Positions 44,407 to 51,536 of a stretch of DNA of 64,000 bases are shown here, piece after piece. Numbering within the stretch: the stretch's first letter is position 1; every line of letters begins with the position of its first letter. A program made the translations under genes and the position numbers. The notes below the pieces were generated by a model. That model was not told the origin of the DNA. It searched no databases and saw only the letters and a list, made by a program, of their open reading frames with translations. The DNA lies in NCBI RefSeq assembly GCF_051513965.1, contig NZ_CP195847.1, positions 1,240,001 through 1,304,000 on the forward strand, in the 5' to 3' direction. The DNA comes from Paramicrobacterium sp051513965 (lineage in GTDB: Bacteria; Actinomycetota; Actinomycetes; Actinomycetales; Microbacteriaceae).

Positions 44407-44434
44407 TCTAGCCAAATTGTCAAAACTGGCTAGA
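44407..44434. promoter_or_regulatory. Inverted repeat overlapping a -10 element
   Basis: TCTAGCCA (44407-44414) and TGGCTAGA (44427-44434) are perfect 8-bp inverted repeats 12 nt apart. The right arm covers most of the TAGACT -10 (44431-44436) of the next gene, as expected of a repressor site. A terminator role for the upstream gene is less likely because the spacer is long and no T-run follows. Confidence 0.5.
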
Positions 44435-44442
44435 CTGGGAGC

Positions 44443-44763
44443 ATGGTCCCTACAGAGCAGGCCCCCGAGAATGGCCGCTACGGCCGATTCTTTCGGTGGG
44501 TGGATGAGAAGCTGGTTCCGGTTATCGGCCCTGCGAACATCGGGCCGTATGACGACGTTCGAGAGTACGAGCCGACGGATTCGTGCCCGATCTGCGGGCA
44601 CGAGATGGAGCGACACTCTATCGACCGCACGACAGATAACCCGGTTCTGAAATGTCCGGTGCGTCCGCAGCCTGTCGAGACTGACACGTCGCCGCTCAAC
44701 GAGTTGGGGATGCCGACGGAGGCGGCTCGAGAACGTGCAGAGAAACGGCAGGGGCGTCGGTGA
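44443..44763 (+). CDS. Small Cys/His protein of unknown function
   Basis: 106-residue protein I cannot assign. A central segment has Cys48-Pro-Ile-Cys51-Gly-His53, then His58 and Cys71, a plausible single zinc site. The N-terminal third is aromatic and basic (RFFRWVDEKLVP) and the C-terminus is Glu/Arg-rich. It starts with ATG 6 nt after TAGACT (leaderless), and an inverted repeat overlaps that promoter, so it may be specifically repressed. Confidence 0.75.
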   Translation: MVPTEQAPENGRYGRFFRWVDEKLVPVIGPANIGPYDDVREYEPTDSCPICGHEMERHSIDRTTDNPVLKCPVRPQPVETDTSPLNELGMPTEAARERAEKRQGRR

Positions 44764-44783
44764 GATATCTATTTCACAACCTG

Positions 44784-44789
44784 TAGCCT
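44784..44789 (+). promoter_or_regulatory. -10 element of the Nudix gene, leaderless start
   Basis: TAGCCT, 6 nt (GGTCGA), then the ATG at 44796. Confidence 0.6.
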
Positions 44790-44795
44790 GGTCGA

Positions 44796-45374
44796 ATGAG
44801 AGCGAGCGCGCGGGGGCGGCATGTCCGTCTGCGAGACGACCTCGCTCGTTGGCGACCCGCATCGCGGGCTCAGCGCGCCCTTGCGTCTGACTACGTAGAC
44901 TTCATCGATGAGCGCGGTTCCACGGCGCTTACACGAGGGGGAGCGGAACACCTCACGGCGAGTATGTTCGTGTTCTCCGCCGACCTTTCACAGGTTCTGC
45001 TGTGCTTCCATAGAAAGGCGCAGTTCTGGGTTCAAGTCGGCGGGCATATCGAAGAAGGCGACATTGCGGTGGCTGACGCAGCGCTGCGCGAAGCTCGAGA
45101 GGAGACTGGACTCACCAGCATCCATCTGCTTCGGCATGGCCCTGTCGACGTGCACCGGCACAGTCTCGCGGCTGCGTTCGGTGCGTGTCGTGTGCACCGC
45201 GACGTGGGCTTCGCTGCCGTGGCGGATCCGTCCGAGCCGCTGGTCGTAAGTAAGGAAAGCGAAAATCTCGGATGGTTCTCGGTCGATGCTCTGCCTGCTC
45301 CGACACCCGGCGACTTCACCGAACGGCTCTCGATCGCGCGCGGTGAGCTTCTGCGCTCAAGACCTATCAGCTGA
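44796..45374 (+). CDS. Nudix hydrolase
   Basis: 192-residue Nudix protein; substrates would be nucleoside diphosphates linked to another group. The Nudix box is GGHIEEGDIAVADAAL followed by REAREETGL, keeping the REAREE metal ligands, with Asp at the position usually held by the first Glu and one extra residue, a variant seen in other actinobacterial members. The N-terminal 50 residues are a helical extension. Its last 18 nt overlap the end of the convergent acetyltransferase gene. Confidence 0.9.
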   Translation: MRASARGRHVRLRDDLARWRPASRAQRALASDYVDFIDERGSTALTRGGAEHLTASMFVFSADLSQVLLCFHRKAQFWVQVGGHIEEGDIAVADAALREAREETGLTSIHLLRHGPVDVHRHSLAAAFGACRVHRDVGFAAVADPSEPLVVSKESENLGWFSVDALPAPTPGDFTERLSIARGELLRSRPIS

Positions 45375-45935
45375 CTCTGTCAGAATCGGCCAACTGACAG
45401 GCGAGCGATCGTCTGTCGGGAGAAGGCTGCCGAGCCATTCATTCGCCCAGCCGCTCCGATCGCGAGTTCCGTTTCGACGAACGCCTTCGAAATGGAAGCC
45501 GTTTCGTTGCGCCGCGCGTGCGGAGCGCAGGTTTCCAGCAATTGCATTCCACTCAAGGCGCACCAATCCGAGACTCTCGAACGCGAAGTCGGCGACGGCG
45601 TGTACCGATTCCGAGAGGAAACCCTGCCTACGGGCATCCGGTGCGAGCCAGAACCCGATTCGACCTTGCCCATTGTGTATGGGGTCGAGGCTGATCATCC
45701 CCACAAGCTCGTGTGAGGCGAGGGGGAACATTGCCCACGCAAGATGGTCTCCGGAGACCCAGCCATCGCGACAGTATTCGATGAACTGTGCTGCGCTGTC
45801 GCGTGTATAAGGGACGGGGACGGGGATGCGCTCTTGGATCTCCGCGTCCTGGCAGGCGTGATAGATCGCGTCTGCATCAGCGTTGGTCGGGCAAGAGAGC
45901 GAGAGCTGCGCTGTGTGCAGGTCGACCGGAAGCAT
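45357..45935 (-). CDS. GNAT acetyltransferase, RimJ/RimL type
   Basis: 192-residue acetyltransferase using acetyl-CoA. The fold is recognisable from LSLSCPTNADADAIY, RIGFWLAPDARRQGFLSE (acetyl-CoA loop), GLVRLEWNAIAGNLRSARA and RNGFHFEGVRRNG, typical of the RimJ/RimL branch. The start is either ATG 45935 (7 nt behind TATGCT, leaderless) or ATG 45947. The acceptor is not identifiable. The gene converges with and overlaps the Nudix gene. Confidence 0.88.
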   Translation of the reverse strand: MLPVDLHTAQLSLSCPTNADADAIYHACQDAEIQERIPVPVPYTRDSAAQFIEYCRDGWVSGDHLAWAMFPLASHELVGMISLDPIHNGQGRIGFWLAPDARRQGFLSESVHAVADFAFESLGLVRLEWNAIAGNLRSARAAQRNGFHFEGVRRNGTRDRSGWANEWLGSLLPTDDRSPVSWPILTESADRS

Positions 45936-46076
45936 GGATTCAAGCATATGTGCCGGACGGCGGTTCTCCGGGCGTGGCAACTGATTGACCGCTATGGAGG
46001 CACACAGTAAGTTATCAGGAAAGGCTGACGGTGTTGTCGTCGCCAGGCGCAAGCCTCAATGGGGAGGGGAGTAGCC

Positions 46077-46499
46077 GTGGGGGAGCAAGGGTCTTCGCGA
46101 CCGGCTGATAAAACACAGGATCACCGCGAGGGCAGCCTCTGTGCGAGCGAAGGATTTGCACGAGCGGCGGCTGTCGTGGTTGGAATCGGGGGACTTGTTC
46201 TTCCGGTTCTCGGATGGATCATCGGCATCGTGATGATGTGGCAATCTCCGGCCTGGAGACGCGTGGACAAGGTTGTAGCTACGGTTACACCGCTGATGCT
46301 TGCCGCACTCGTTGCGGGGGCCGTCCGCGTGACATGGCTTGTGCACGATCGCAGCGAGGAAGCGGAAGGGCATGCCGTTGTCGTGTCGGCATATGACGTC
46401 GCGTGGCTCGGCTGCGCCGTGCTTGTCGTACTTACTGCAGCGCTTGGTCTCTGGCTCTTCAGGCGAATCGCGTCAGGCGCGCGTATCAGCTCGGCGTGA
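46077..46499 (+). CDS. Small three-helix membrane protein
   Basis: 140-residue protein of unknown function with a polar N-terminus (1-25), three hydrophobic helices (about 29-54, 66-89 and 109-129) and a short basic tail. The GTG at 46077 is chosen because GGGGAGGGGAG stands just upstream; an in-frame ATG six codons earlier would have no ribosome site. No family is recognised. Confidence 0.7.
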   Translation: MGEQGSSRPADKTQDHREGSLCASEGFARAAAVVVGIGGLVLPVLGWIIGIVMMWQSPAWRRVDKVVATVTPLMLAALVAGAVRVTWLVHDRSEEAEGHAVVVSAYDVAWLGCAVLVVLTAALGLWLFRRIASGARISSA

Positions 46500-47147
46500 G
46501 CGTGCCGTAATTTGCTGTCTCGAACTGCGTTCTTCCGGGATGTGTTCTATGAGGGAGAGGCGTCGTTCCCGTTTAACTGACATAATGTGCATTATCGGCT
46601 TAACCCTGAGTTTGGGAAGACGGTGCGATGCACATTGATTTCGTGTGCCGCTGCTCGCGAATCGCTCTCGCCGTGGATGTGGTGTCCCGAGTGACCGCAA
46701 CTCGCGTGTGGTTCGAATCGAGTCGAAGGTTGTGAATCCTTGCGCTGAGTTCTGTATGCGGCATCCTTACTTCAAGCGACATGTCGCGTTCAAGCTTTTG
46801 TCCTGGGCCGCAGCTGCTGACAGGCTGCGCTGAGTTCATCGTCTGTGATCTCCGCGCCGACGCAGACGACTTCGTTGGTGTATGTGACTCGTTCGTGGTC
46901 TCGTCAAGCACCTGTCTGCTGCGCTTCAGCTGATGTTGGGGCCTCTGGTGCTATCCAGACTCAACCGGCGCCACGTCACGGGTCCGCAATAAACGGCGTG
47001 ATAATTGCTTTTACTTGACATAACGTGAGTCTGGGAATTGTTACGGCCCCTGACCCTCGTCAGGCTCTGTCCCCAGCGGTACATTGAGAGAACAATGACG
47101 GTCCGGCCCGCGTGCAACGGCGGCGGGCAGATCACGAAGGAGATGCG
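46500..47147. other. 648-nt gene-poor stretch with recombination-like palindromes
   Basis: No convincing gene. It contains a palindrome at 46582-46595, a similar half-site at 47017-47027 that coincides with a TTGACA -35-like hexamer (47015-47020), and a short minus-strand fragment near 46791-46891 with coding-like codon use (VTYTNEVVCVGAEITDDEL) bounded by stops. AT content near the two sites is higher than in the surroundings. Confidence 0.6.
46579..46595. repeat. AT-rich palindrome, possible recombinase core
   Basis: ATAATG-TG-CATTAT is a perfect palindrome with a 2-nt centre, flanked by TTAA on both sides (46573 and 46600 region). The left half GACATAATGTG recurs as GACATAACGTG at 47017-47027. 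Confidence 0.45.
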
Positions 47148-47738
47148 GTGTCTAAGACGTCAGCGAAGTGGGTCATTGATCATACGATGCTCTCCCCCAA
47201 GCAGATCCGAGGGGTTCGGGCAGCGCTCATCGTGGGTGGTCTCGTGGCAGTTCTGCTTGGGATTCTCATCTGGGCGTGGCCAGGTGTGACCCTGCTGCTG
47301 GTCAACTGGGCGTTCGGAATCTTCTTCATCGTGAGCGGAATCATCCGCGCGGTTCTCGCTTTCTCCGCCCATTCCACTTCGGCGGGACAGAAAGCGCTCG
47401 TTGTCGTGCTCAGCGTGCTTCTGGTGATCGCCGGAATCATCGTCATGATCAACCCCGGTCTTGGAATCAGCGTGCTCGCGACGCTTGTCGGAATCGTGTG
47501 GATCTTCGAGGGTGTGGCAGCGCTGACCTCACTGCCCAAGGGCTCGCTGAAATGGCTCGCAATCGTCTACGGCGTCCTGAGCATTGTCGGAGGGGTCTTC
47601 GTCGTCATTTCGCCCCTTTTCGCGGCCGGCGTGATGCTGATCTTCGCCGCCGTCATGCTGATTGTGGGCGGCATCTCTCAGACACTTGAGGGGATCGTGT
47701 TCGCACGCGGCCGCGACAAGCCCGTGACCGCAGGATAA
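47148..47738 (+). CDS. HdeD/DUF308 family membrane protein
   Basis: 196-residue protein with six membrane helices arranged as three pairs, the pattern of HdeD/DUF308 proteins (acid resistance in E. coli; mostly unknown elsewhere). Conserved features are the repeated GIxIxxWPG-like turn (GILIWAWPGVTLLL) and GIVWIFEGV. The GTG at 47148 has AAGGAG 6 nt upstream. A TTGACA with a poor -10 lies about 130 nt upstream. Confidence 0.87.
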   Translation: MSKTSAKWVIDHTMLSPKQIRGVRAALIVGGLVAVLLGILIWAWPGVTLLLVNWAFGIFFIVSGIIRAVLAFSAHSTSAGQKALVVVLSVLLVIAGIIVMINPGLGISVLATLVGIVWIFEGVAALTSLPKGSLKWLAIVYGVLSIVGGVFVVISPLFAAGVMLIFAAVMLIVGGISQTLEGIVFARGRDKPVTAG

Positions 47739-47749
47739 TAGGCAGAGAA

Positions 47750-47783
47750 ACATGACGGGCGGCTCTTCGGCCGCCCGTCATGT
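47750..47783. terminator. Bidirectional terminator
   Basis: Perfect 14-bp stem ACATGACGGGCGGC / GCCGCCCGTCATGT with loop TCTTCG, placed between two convergent genes. Confidence 0.88.
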
Positions 47784-47797
47784 GTGTTCGATGGCTG

Positions 47798-48565
47798 TCA
47801 GGACTCTGGAGTGAAGTCCGAAACGTCGCCGACAAGCCGGGTGTTGTCGCCCGGTACCGGCTCGACAGCGGCCGACGCGACCTCTGCGGCGAACTCCGCT
47901 ACGTTGTAGAGCTTGCCTGCGGCCTTCTTGCGCTCTTCGATAGCGCCCGGGTTCATGCGATTGAGAAGCGTCGCAGTGATCGTGCCCTCGATCATGTCGC
48001 CGGAGACGACAACGAAACCGATGCCCGCCTTCTCGAGCTCAGGGATGCGCTCGCGAAGGGCGTCCTCCCCCGCGCGCTTTGACTTTGCGACGGGCTCGTA
48101 CTCCGGCATCGTGGGCGTCGTTCGAATGAAGTGTGCCTGGTGACTCGTCACGAAGACGACGCGCGAGCCTTCGCCGAGCAGGGGCAGTGCGTCGTTGAGT
48201 GCACTCACCTGAGCGTCGCGGTTCAAGACCATGGCATAGTCCTCGGCGACACCCGACTCCATGCCGCCTGACGCGTTGAGCACGAGAATGTCCAGACCGC
48301 CGAACTCGCTCTTGATCGTCTCGAACATCGCCACAACGGAGTCCGCGTCTGTCAGATCTGCGCCGACGGTGATCGCGGATCCCCCTGCCTCGATGATGCT
48401 GTTCGCAAGCTTGACTGCGCGTGCCTCTTTATTGCGGAAGTTGATGGCGACCCGTGCTCCGGCTTCGGCAAAGTACCGCACCGTATCCGCGCCGACACCG
48501 CGGCTGGAGCCGGTGACAAGGACGCGCTTGCCAGTGAGTGAACCAGGCTGGAGGGGGTTGGACAC
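47798..48565 (-). CDS. SDR family protein with displaced catalytic Tyr
   Basis: 255-residue short-chain dehydrogenase fold. The nucleotide loop TGSSRGVGADTVR and RNKEARA suggest NADP(H) binding, and LNASGG replaces the usual NNAG. The catalytic region reads VTSHQAHF...YEPVAKSKRAGEDAL: the Lys of the SK pair has Val, not Tyr, four residues before it, while a Tyr stands seven before. It may be catalytically altered. The GTG at 48565 has AAGGAG 8 nt upstream; an in-frame start further upstream is not supported. Confidence 0.88.
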   Translation of the reverse strand: MSNPLQPGSLTGKRVLVTGSSRGVGADTVRYFAEAGARVAINFRNKEARAVKLANSIIEAGGSAITVGADLTDADSVVAMFETIKSEFGGLDILVLNASGGMESGVAEDYAMVLNRDAQVSALNDALPLLGEGSRVVFVTSHQAHFIRTTPTMPEYEPVAKSKRAGEDALRERIPELEKAGIGFVVVSGDMIEGTITATLLNRMNPGAIEERKKAAGKLYNVAEFAAEVASAAVEPVPGDNTRLVGDVSDFTPES

Positions 48566-48695
48566 GGGTGGGACTCCTTCACGGTCGGACGCGGCAGCGC
48601 CGCACGTACTCCACGAGACTACCAAGCCGCGGCATGAGCGCTGATAGATTCGGATGAGGACGCGCCGATCGGCGCTGCCGAAGAAAGGTCATGCG

Positions 48696-48740
48696 ATGGA
48701 GTGGTATCGCGGTCACGATGCAGAGACCGTGGACAGGTGA
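48696..48740 (+). CDS. Possible 14-codon leader ORF before the GDPD gene
   Basis: ATG with GAAAGG 7 nt upstream opens MEWYRGHDAETVDR and stops at TGA 48738-48740, which overlaps the GTG start of the phosphodiesterase gene (GTGA). This would couple translation of the two. A TAGATT -10-like element lies about 35 nt upstream. Existence of the peptide is unproven. Confidence 0.4.
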   Translation: MEWYRGHDAETVDR

Positions 48741-49510
48741 CTGTGGCATCCCGATATCTCGACCCACAGCCCGGCATACGCGTCTTCGCGCACCGCGGTC
48801 TGGCCCTCGGCGTGCCTGAGAACACACTGTCTGCCTTCAGCGCTGCGGTGGCAGCCGGAGCCGACTACGTCGAAACCGACGTCCATGTCACTCGGGACGG
48901 TGTGCCTGTTCTCCACCATGACGCAGTCATTGTCTCCGAGGAGAGCCGGATCGTCATTGCGGACGAGACCTGGGATGCTCTCAAACAGCATGATCTGGGT
49001 GACGGCGAGCATCTCGCGACACTGGATGATGCGCTCACGGCCTTTCCAGATGTTCGCTTCAACATCGATGTGAAGGCAGGTGCAGCCGCGGCACCTGCGG
49101 CCGGCGCTATTCTCTCGGCCAACGCAGTCGACCGTGTTCTGGTCACGTCTTTCAATGAGAGTACGAGGCGGGATGCTGTCGAGCTGCTGCCCGGTGTCGC
49201 GACGAGCGCCTCGTCGGACCTGATCATCGCCGCACTCCCCTGGCTGTACTTGGGGCACCCGCGACGCGCGGCAGCTGTGTTCTCAGGAATACCCGCCGTG
49301 CAGATTCCGGAGCGGAAACGCGGTTTCCGGCTGGTTTCGCCTCGGATGGTCCGTCTCTTCCACGCCGCAGGGGTCGAAGTGCACGTGTGGACTGTCAATG
49401 AGCCAGGCGACATGCTTCGCCTTCGCGACTGGGGTGTCGACGGTATCGTCACGGACCGCTGCGATATCGCTCGAGGTGTGCTCGGGCATCGTAAAAATGC
49501 ATCCGATTGA
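48737..49510 (+). CDS. Glycerophosphodiester phosphodiesterase
   Basis: 257-residue GDPD-family enzyme that hydrolyses glycerophosphodiesters to glycerol 3-phosphate and an alcohol. Motifs: FAHRGLALGVPENTLSAF, YVETDVHVTRDGVPVLHHD (metal and catalytic His) and, late, VEVHVWTVNEPGDM with GVDGIVTDR. No signal peptide, so it is cytoplasmic. The start is GTG 48737 or GTG 48743; the former overlaps the stop of a short upstream ORF. Confidence 0.92.
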   Translation: MTVASRYLDPQPGIRVFAHRGLALGVPENTLSAFSAAVAAGADYVETDVHVTRDGVPVLHHDAVIVSEESRIVIADETWDALKQHDLGDGEHLATLDDALTAFPDVRFNIDVKAGAAAAPAAGAILSANAVDRVLVTSFNESTRRDAVELLPGVATSASSDLIIAALPWLYLGHPRRAAAVFSGIPAVQIPERKRGFRLVSPRMVRLFHAAGVEVHVWTVNEPGDMLRLRDWGVDGIVTDRCDIARGVLGHRKNASD

Positions 49511-49532
49511 ATAAAGATTTCTCGCCTCCGCT

Positions 49533-49558
49533 GGAAGCATTTGTCCAGCTTGTTGGTT
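49533..49558 (+). promoter_or_regulatory. SigR/SigH-type promoter of rbpA
   Basis: GGAAG, 18 nt, GTT: close to the actinobacterial thiol-stress sigma consensus GGAAT-N18/19-GTT, and about 35 nt before the rbpA start. Confidence 0.55.
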
Positions 49559-49593
49559 TATACAAGAGGAAGCGGCGAGAAGGAGACCACACA

Positions 49594-49956
49594 ATGGCAG
49601 ATCGCAGTTTGCGCGGAATGCGCCTCGGCGCCCAGAGCTTGCAGAGCGAAGAGGGCGTCATTTTTTCCGAACGGGTTCAGCGCACATACCAGTGCACAGA
49701 ATGCAAGAAGGAGACCACTCTCACGTTCGCTGCGGACGCGGAAGCGCCGGACACGTGGGAATGCAAGGCATGCGGGGCGGAGGCACTGCTCCTTGTCGGC
49801 ACAGAGACCGTCACCGTGGATCACTCGGACGCGAAGGCTCCGCGATCGCACTGGGACATGCTGCTTGAGCGTCGCACACGCGACGAACTCGAGGTGCTGC
49901 TGCAGGAGCGTCTTGACTACCTCCGCGCGCGTCGCGGTGAGCAGAAGAGCGCCTGA
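49594..49956 (+). CDS. rbpA: RNA polymerase-binding protein RbpA
   Basis: 120-residue actinobacterial transcription factor that binds RNA polymerase and the group 1/2 sigma factor and stabilises the open complex. The conserved N-terminal MADRSLRGMRLGAQSL, the zinc-ribbon-like core with YQCTECKKETT and WECKACGAEA, and the sigma-interacting C-terminal HWDMLLERRTRDELEVLL are all present. The ATG at 49594 has AAGGAG upstream. In Streptomyces rbpA is in the SigR regulon; a matching promoter is seen here. It converges with lnt. Confidence 0.97.
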   Translation: MADRSLRGMRLGAQSLQSEEGVIFSERVQRTYQCTECKKETTLTFAADAEAPDTWECKACGAEALLLVGTETVTVDHSDAKAPRSHWDMLLERRTRDELEVLLQERLDYLRARRGEQKSA

Positions 49957-49957
49957 C

Positions 49958-51505
49958 CTACGAACGTCTACGTGGCCGCCTGGCACCTGTGCCGGCGGCC
50001 ACAAGTGTTCCCAGGCCGAACCCGCAGATCAGGAATTCGATCTGTGCACCGAGCAGGATCGCCGGCGTCGTTCCCCGCATGAGCGGCATCGTCTCGAGCA
50101 GGTGTCCCGGCTCATATGAGGGGATGCTGGAGATCGTCGCCCCGTCCGGGCCGATCATCTGGCTCTCCCCCACCGTCGATATGTTCACGAGTGCGCGTCC
50201 TGATTCGATGGCGCGCATTCGGGCGATCGCGAGCTGCTGCTGGTTCTCGTCGGTCTGACCGAAGTCCGCGTTGTTCGTCTGGGCGATGATGATCTGGGCC
50301 CCGCGATCAACCGTGTCACGTACGAGACCGTCATCGACGATGTCGAAGCAGATCGAGATGCCGGCGATAGCGCCGTTGATGTCCATGACGGCATCCCTCG
50401 TACCCGGCGTATAGTCGCGCTGGATCAGCCCGATGAGGTCCGGTGCGAACGGCTCCCAGAACTCTCGGTCAGGCACATATTCGCCGAACGGGACCGGGTG
50501 CACCTTGTCGTAGTAGTCGAGAACCATGCCGTCGTGGAGAAGCAGCGACGAGTTGAAGTACTCGCCGTCGCGCTTGGTGATGGTTCCCGTGAGAATCGGA
50601 ACGTTGCCGAGGCTCTTGCTCAGAAGATTCAGCGCCACCGCTGCGTTCGTGTCGCGAGTCGGGTCGAGATCGGTGCCGTTCTCGGGCCAGACCACAAGAT
50701 CGACGTTCTTTCCGACAAGCTCCTTCGACGCTTCGAGCTGCGAGATCAGAATATCTCCGGGTTCCCGTTCGTCGAAGTAGCCCGCCTTTCCGTTGCCCTG
50801 CACAGCGGCGATGGTGAGACCGCCGAACTGCTGGGTCGACCACGTGGGCACGATGAGCACGGAAGCGATGAGACCGACCGGGACAGCGAGCCCCGTCACC
50901 GTGAGCGCCTTGGGTGAGAGCAGAACCTGAAGTGTGACCGCCACGATGAGCACAAGCACGAAACTCAGCCCTGATAGCCCGAGCCACGATACGAGGCCGG
51001 CGAAGGGGCTTTCCGACTGGCTCAGGGAAAGTCGACCCCAAGCGAAGCCCCCGTACGGCCACACGCTTGCAATCGCCTCACGCAGCGTCCAGAGCGCAGC
51101 GACTGTGACCGGGAGAAGAGCGAAGGATGCCGCTGTCGACGTCCATACTCGCGGAATCCATCGATACGCGAGCGTGATGAGCACGCTTCCGGCCGCGAAG
51201 AAGAGCGATTCGACGACAGAGAGTGCAAGCCACGGTATCGGACCAAGGTAGAGCGTGGCCCAGAAGATGTGCGTGAGGTAGAACGAGAGCCCGGCGATGA
51301 ACCCGACGAGAAACGAGGTTCCGATTCTGCGCCCGATGAGGGTGAGCAGCACGATGCCTGCACCCACGAGGGCGAGCGGCCAGACGTTCTTGTCCGGAAA
51401 ACCGGCGTCTATGACGGGGCCGGATGCTGCTGCGAGGACGAGCGCCGGTACGAGGGAAACGACGGGTCTTCCAGCACGAGACGGGGTCAGTGGGGATCGG
51501 GGCAC
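49958..51505 (-). CDS. lnt: Apolipoprotein N-acyltransferase Lnt
   Basis: Adds the third acyl chain to lipoproteins at the outer face of the membrane. The 515-residue protein has a group of N-terminal membrane helices (about 15-210) and a nitrilase-like domain with the catalytic triad: Glu in VVWPENGTD, Lys in YYDKVHPVPFGEYVP and Cys in GISICFDIVDDG. The GTG at 51505 lies 7 nt behind TAGGCT; longer in-frame starts would run into helY. Substrates in this window include CtaC and the FKBP lipoprotein. Confidence 0.94.
   Translation of the reverse strand: MPRSPLTPSRAGRPVVSLVPALVLAAASGPVIDAGFPDKNVWPLALVGAGIVLLTLIGRRIGTSFLVGFIAGLSFYLTHIFWATLYLGPIPWLALSVVESLFFAAGSVLITLAYRWIPRVWTSTAASFALLPVTVAALWTLREAIASVWPYGGFAWGRLSLSQSESPFAGLVSWLGLSGLSFVLVLIVAVTLQVLLSPKALTVTGLAVPVGLIASVLIVPTWSTQQFGGLTIAAVQGNGKAGYFDEREPGDILISQLEASKELVGKNVDLVVWPENGTDLDPTRDTNAAVALNLLSKSLGNVPILTGTITKRDGEYFNSSLLLHDGMVLDYYDKVHPVPFGEYVPDREFWEPFAPDLIGLIQRDYTPGTRDAVMDINGAIAGISICFDIVDDGLVRDTVDRGAQIIIAQTNNADFGQTDENQQQLAIARMRAIESGRALVNISTVGESQMIGPDGATISSIPSYEPGHLLETMPLMRGTTPAILLGAQIEFLICGFGLGTLVAAGTGARRPRRRS
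49972..50002 (+). terminator. Hairpin after rbpA, inside the end of lnt
   Basis: GTGGCCGCC (49972-49980) pairs with GGCGGCCAC (49994-50002) with more pairing inside. It lies in the last codons of the convergent lnt gene and would end rbpA transcripts; no T-run. Confidence 0.5.
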
Positions 51506-51512
51506 GACGTCC

Positions 51513-51518
51513 AGCCTA
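51513..51518 (-). promoter_or_regulatory. -10 element of lnt, leaderless start
   Basis: TAGGCT, 7 nt (GGACGTC), then the GTG of lnt. Confidence 0.55.
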
Positions 51519-51536
51519 TGTCGTCGACTCTGTGAA

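Noticed and set aside
46521..46532. CGAAC-TGC-GTTC, resembling a LexA box
   Set aside because: The spacer is 3 nt instead of 4 and no DNA-repair gene follows.
46710..46719. GGTTCGAATC, resembling a tRNA T-arm
   Set aside because: The flanking bases do not form a 5-bp T-stem and no acceptor, D or anticodon arms can be built around it.
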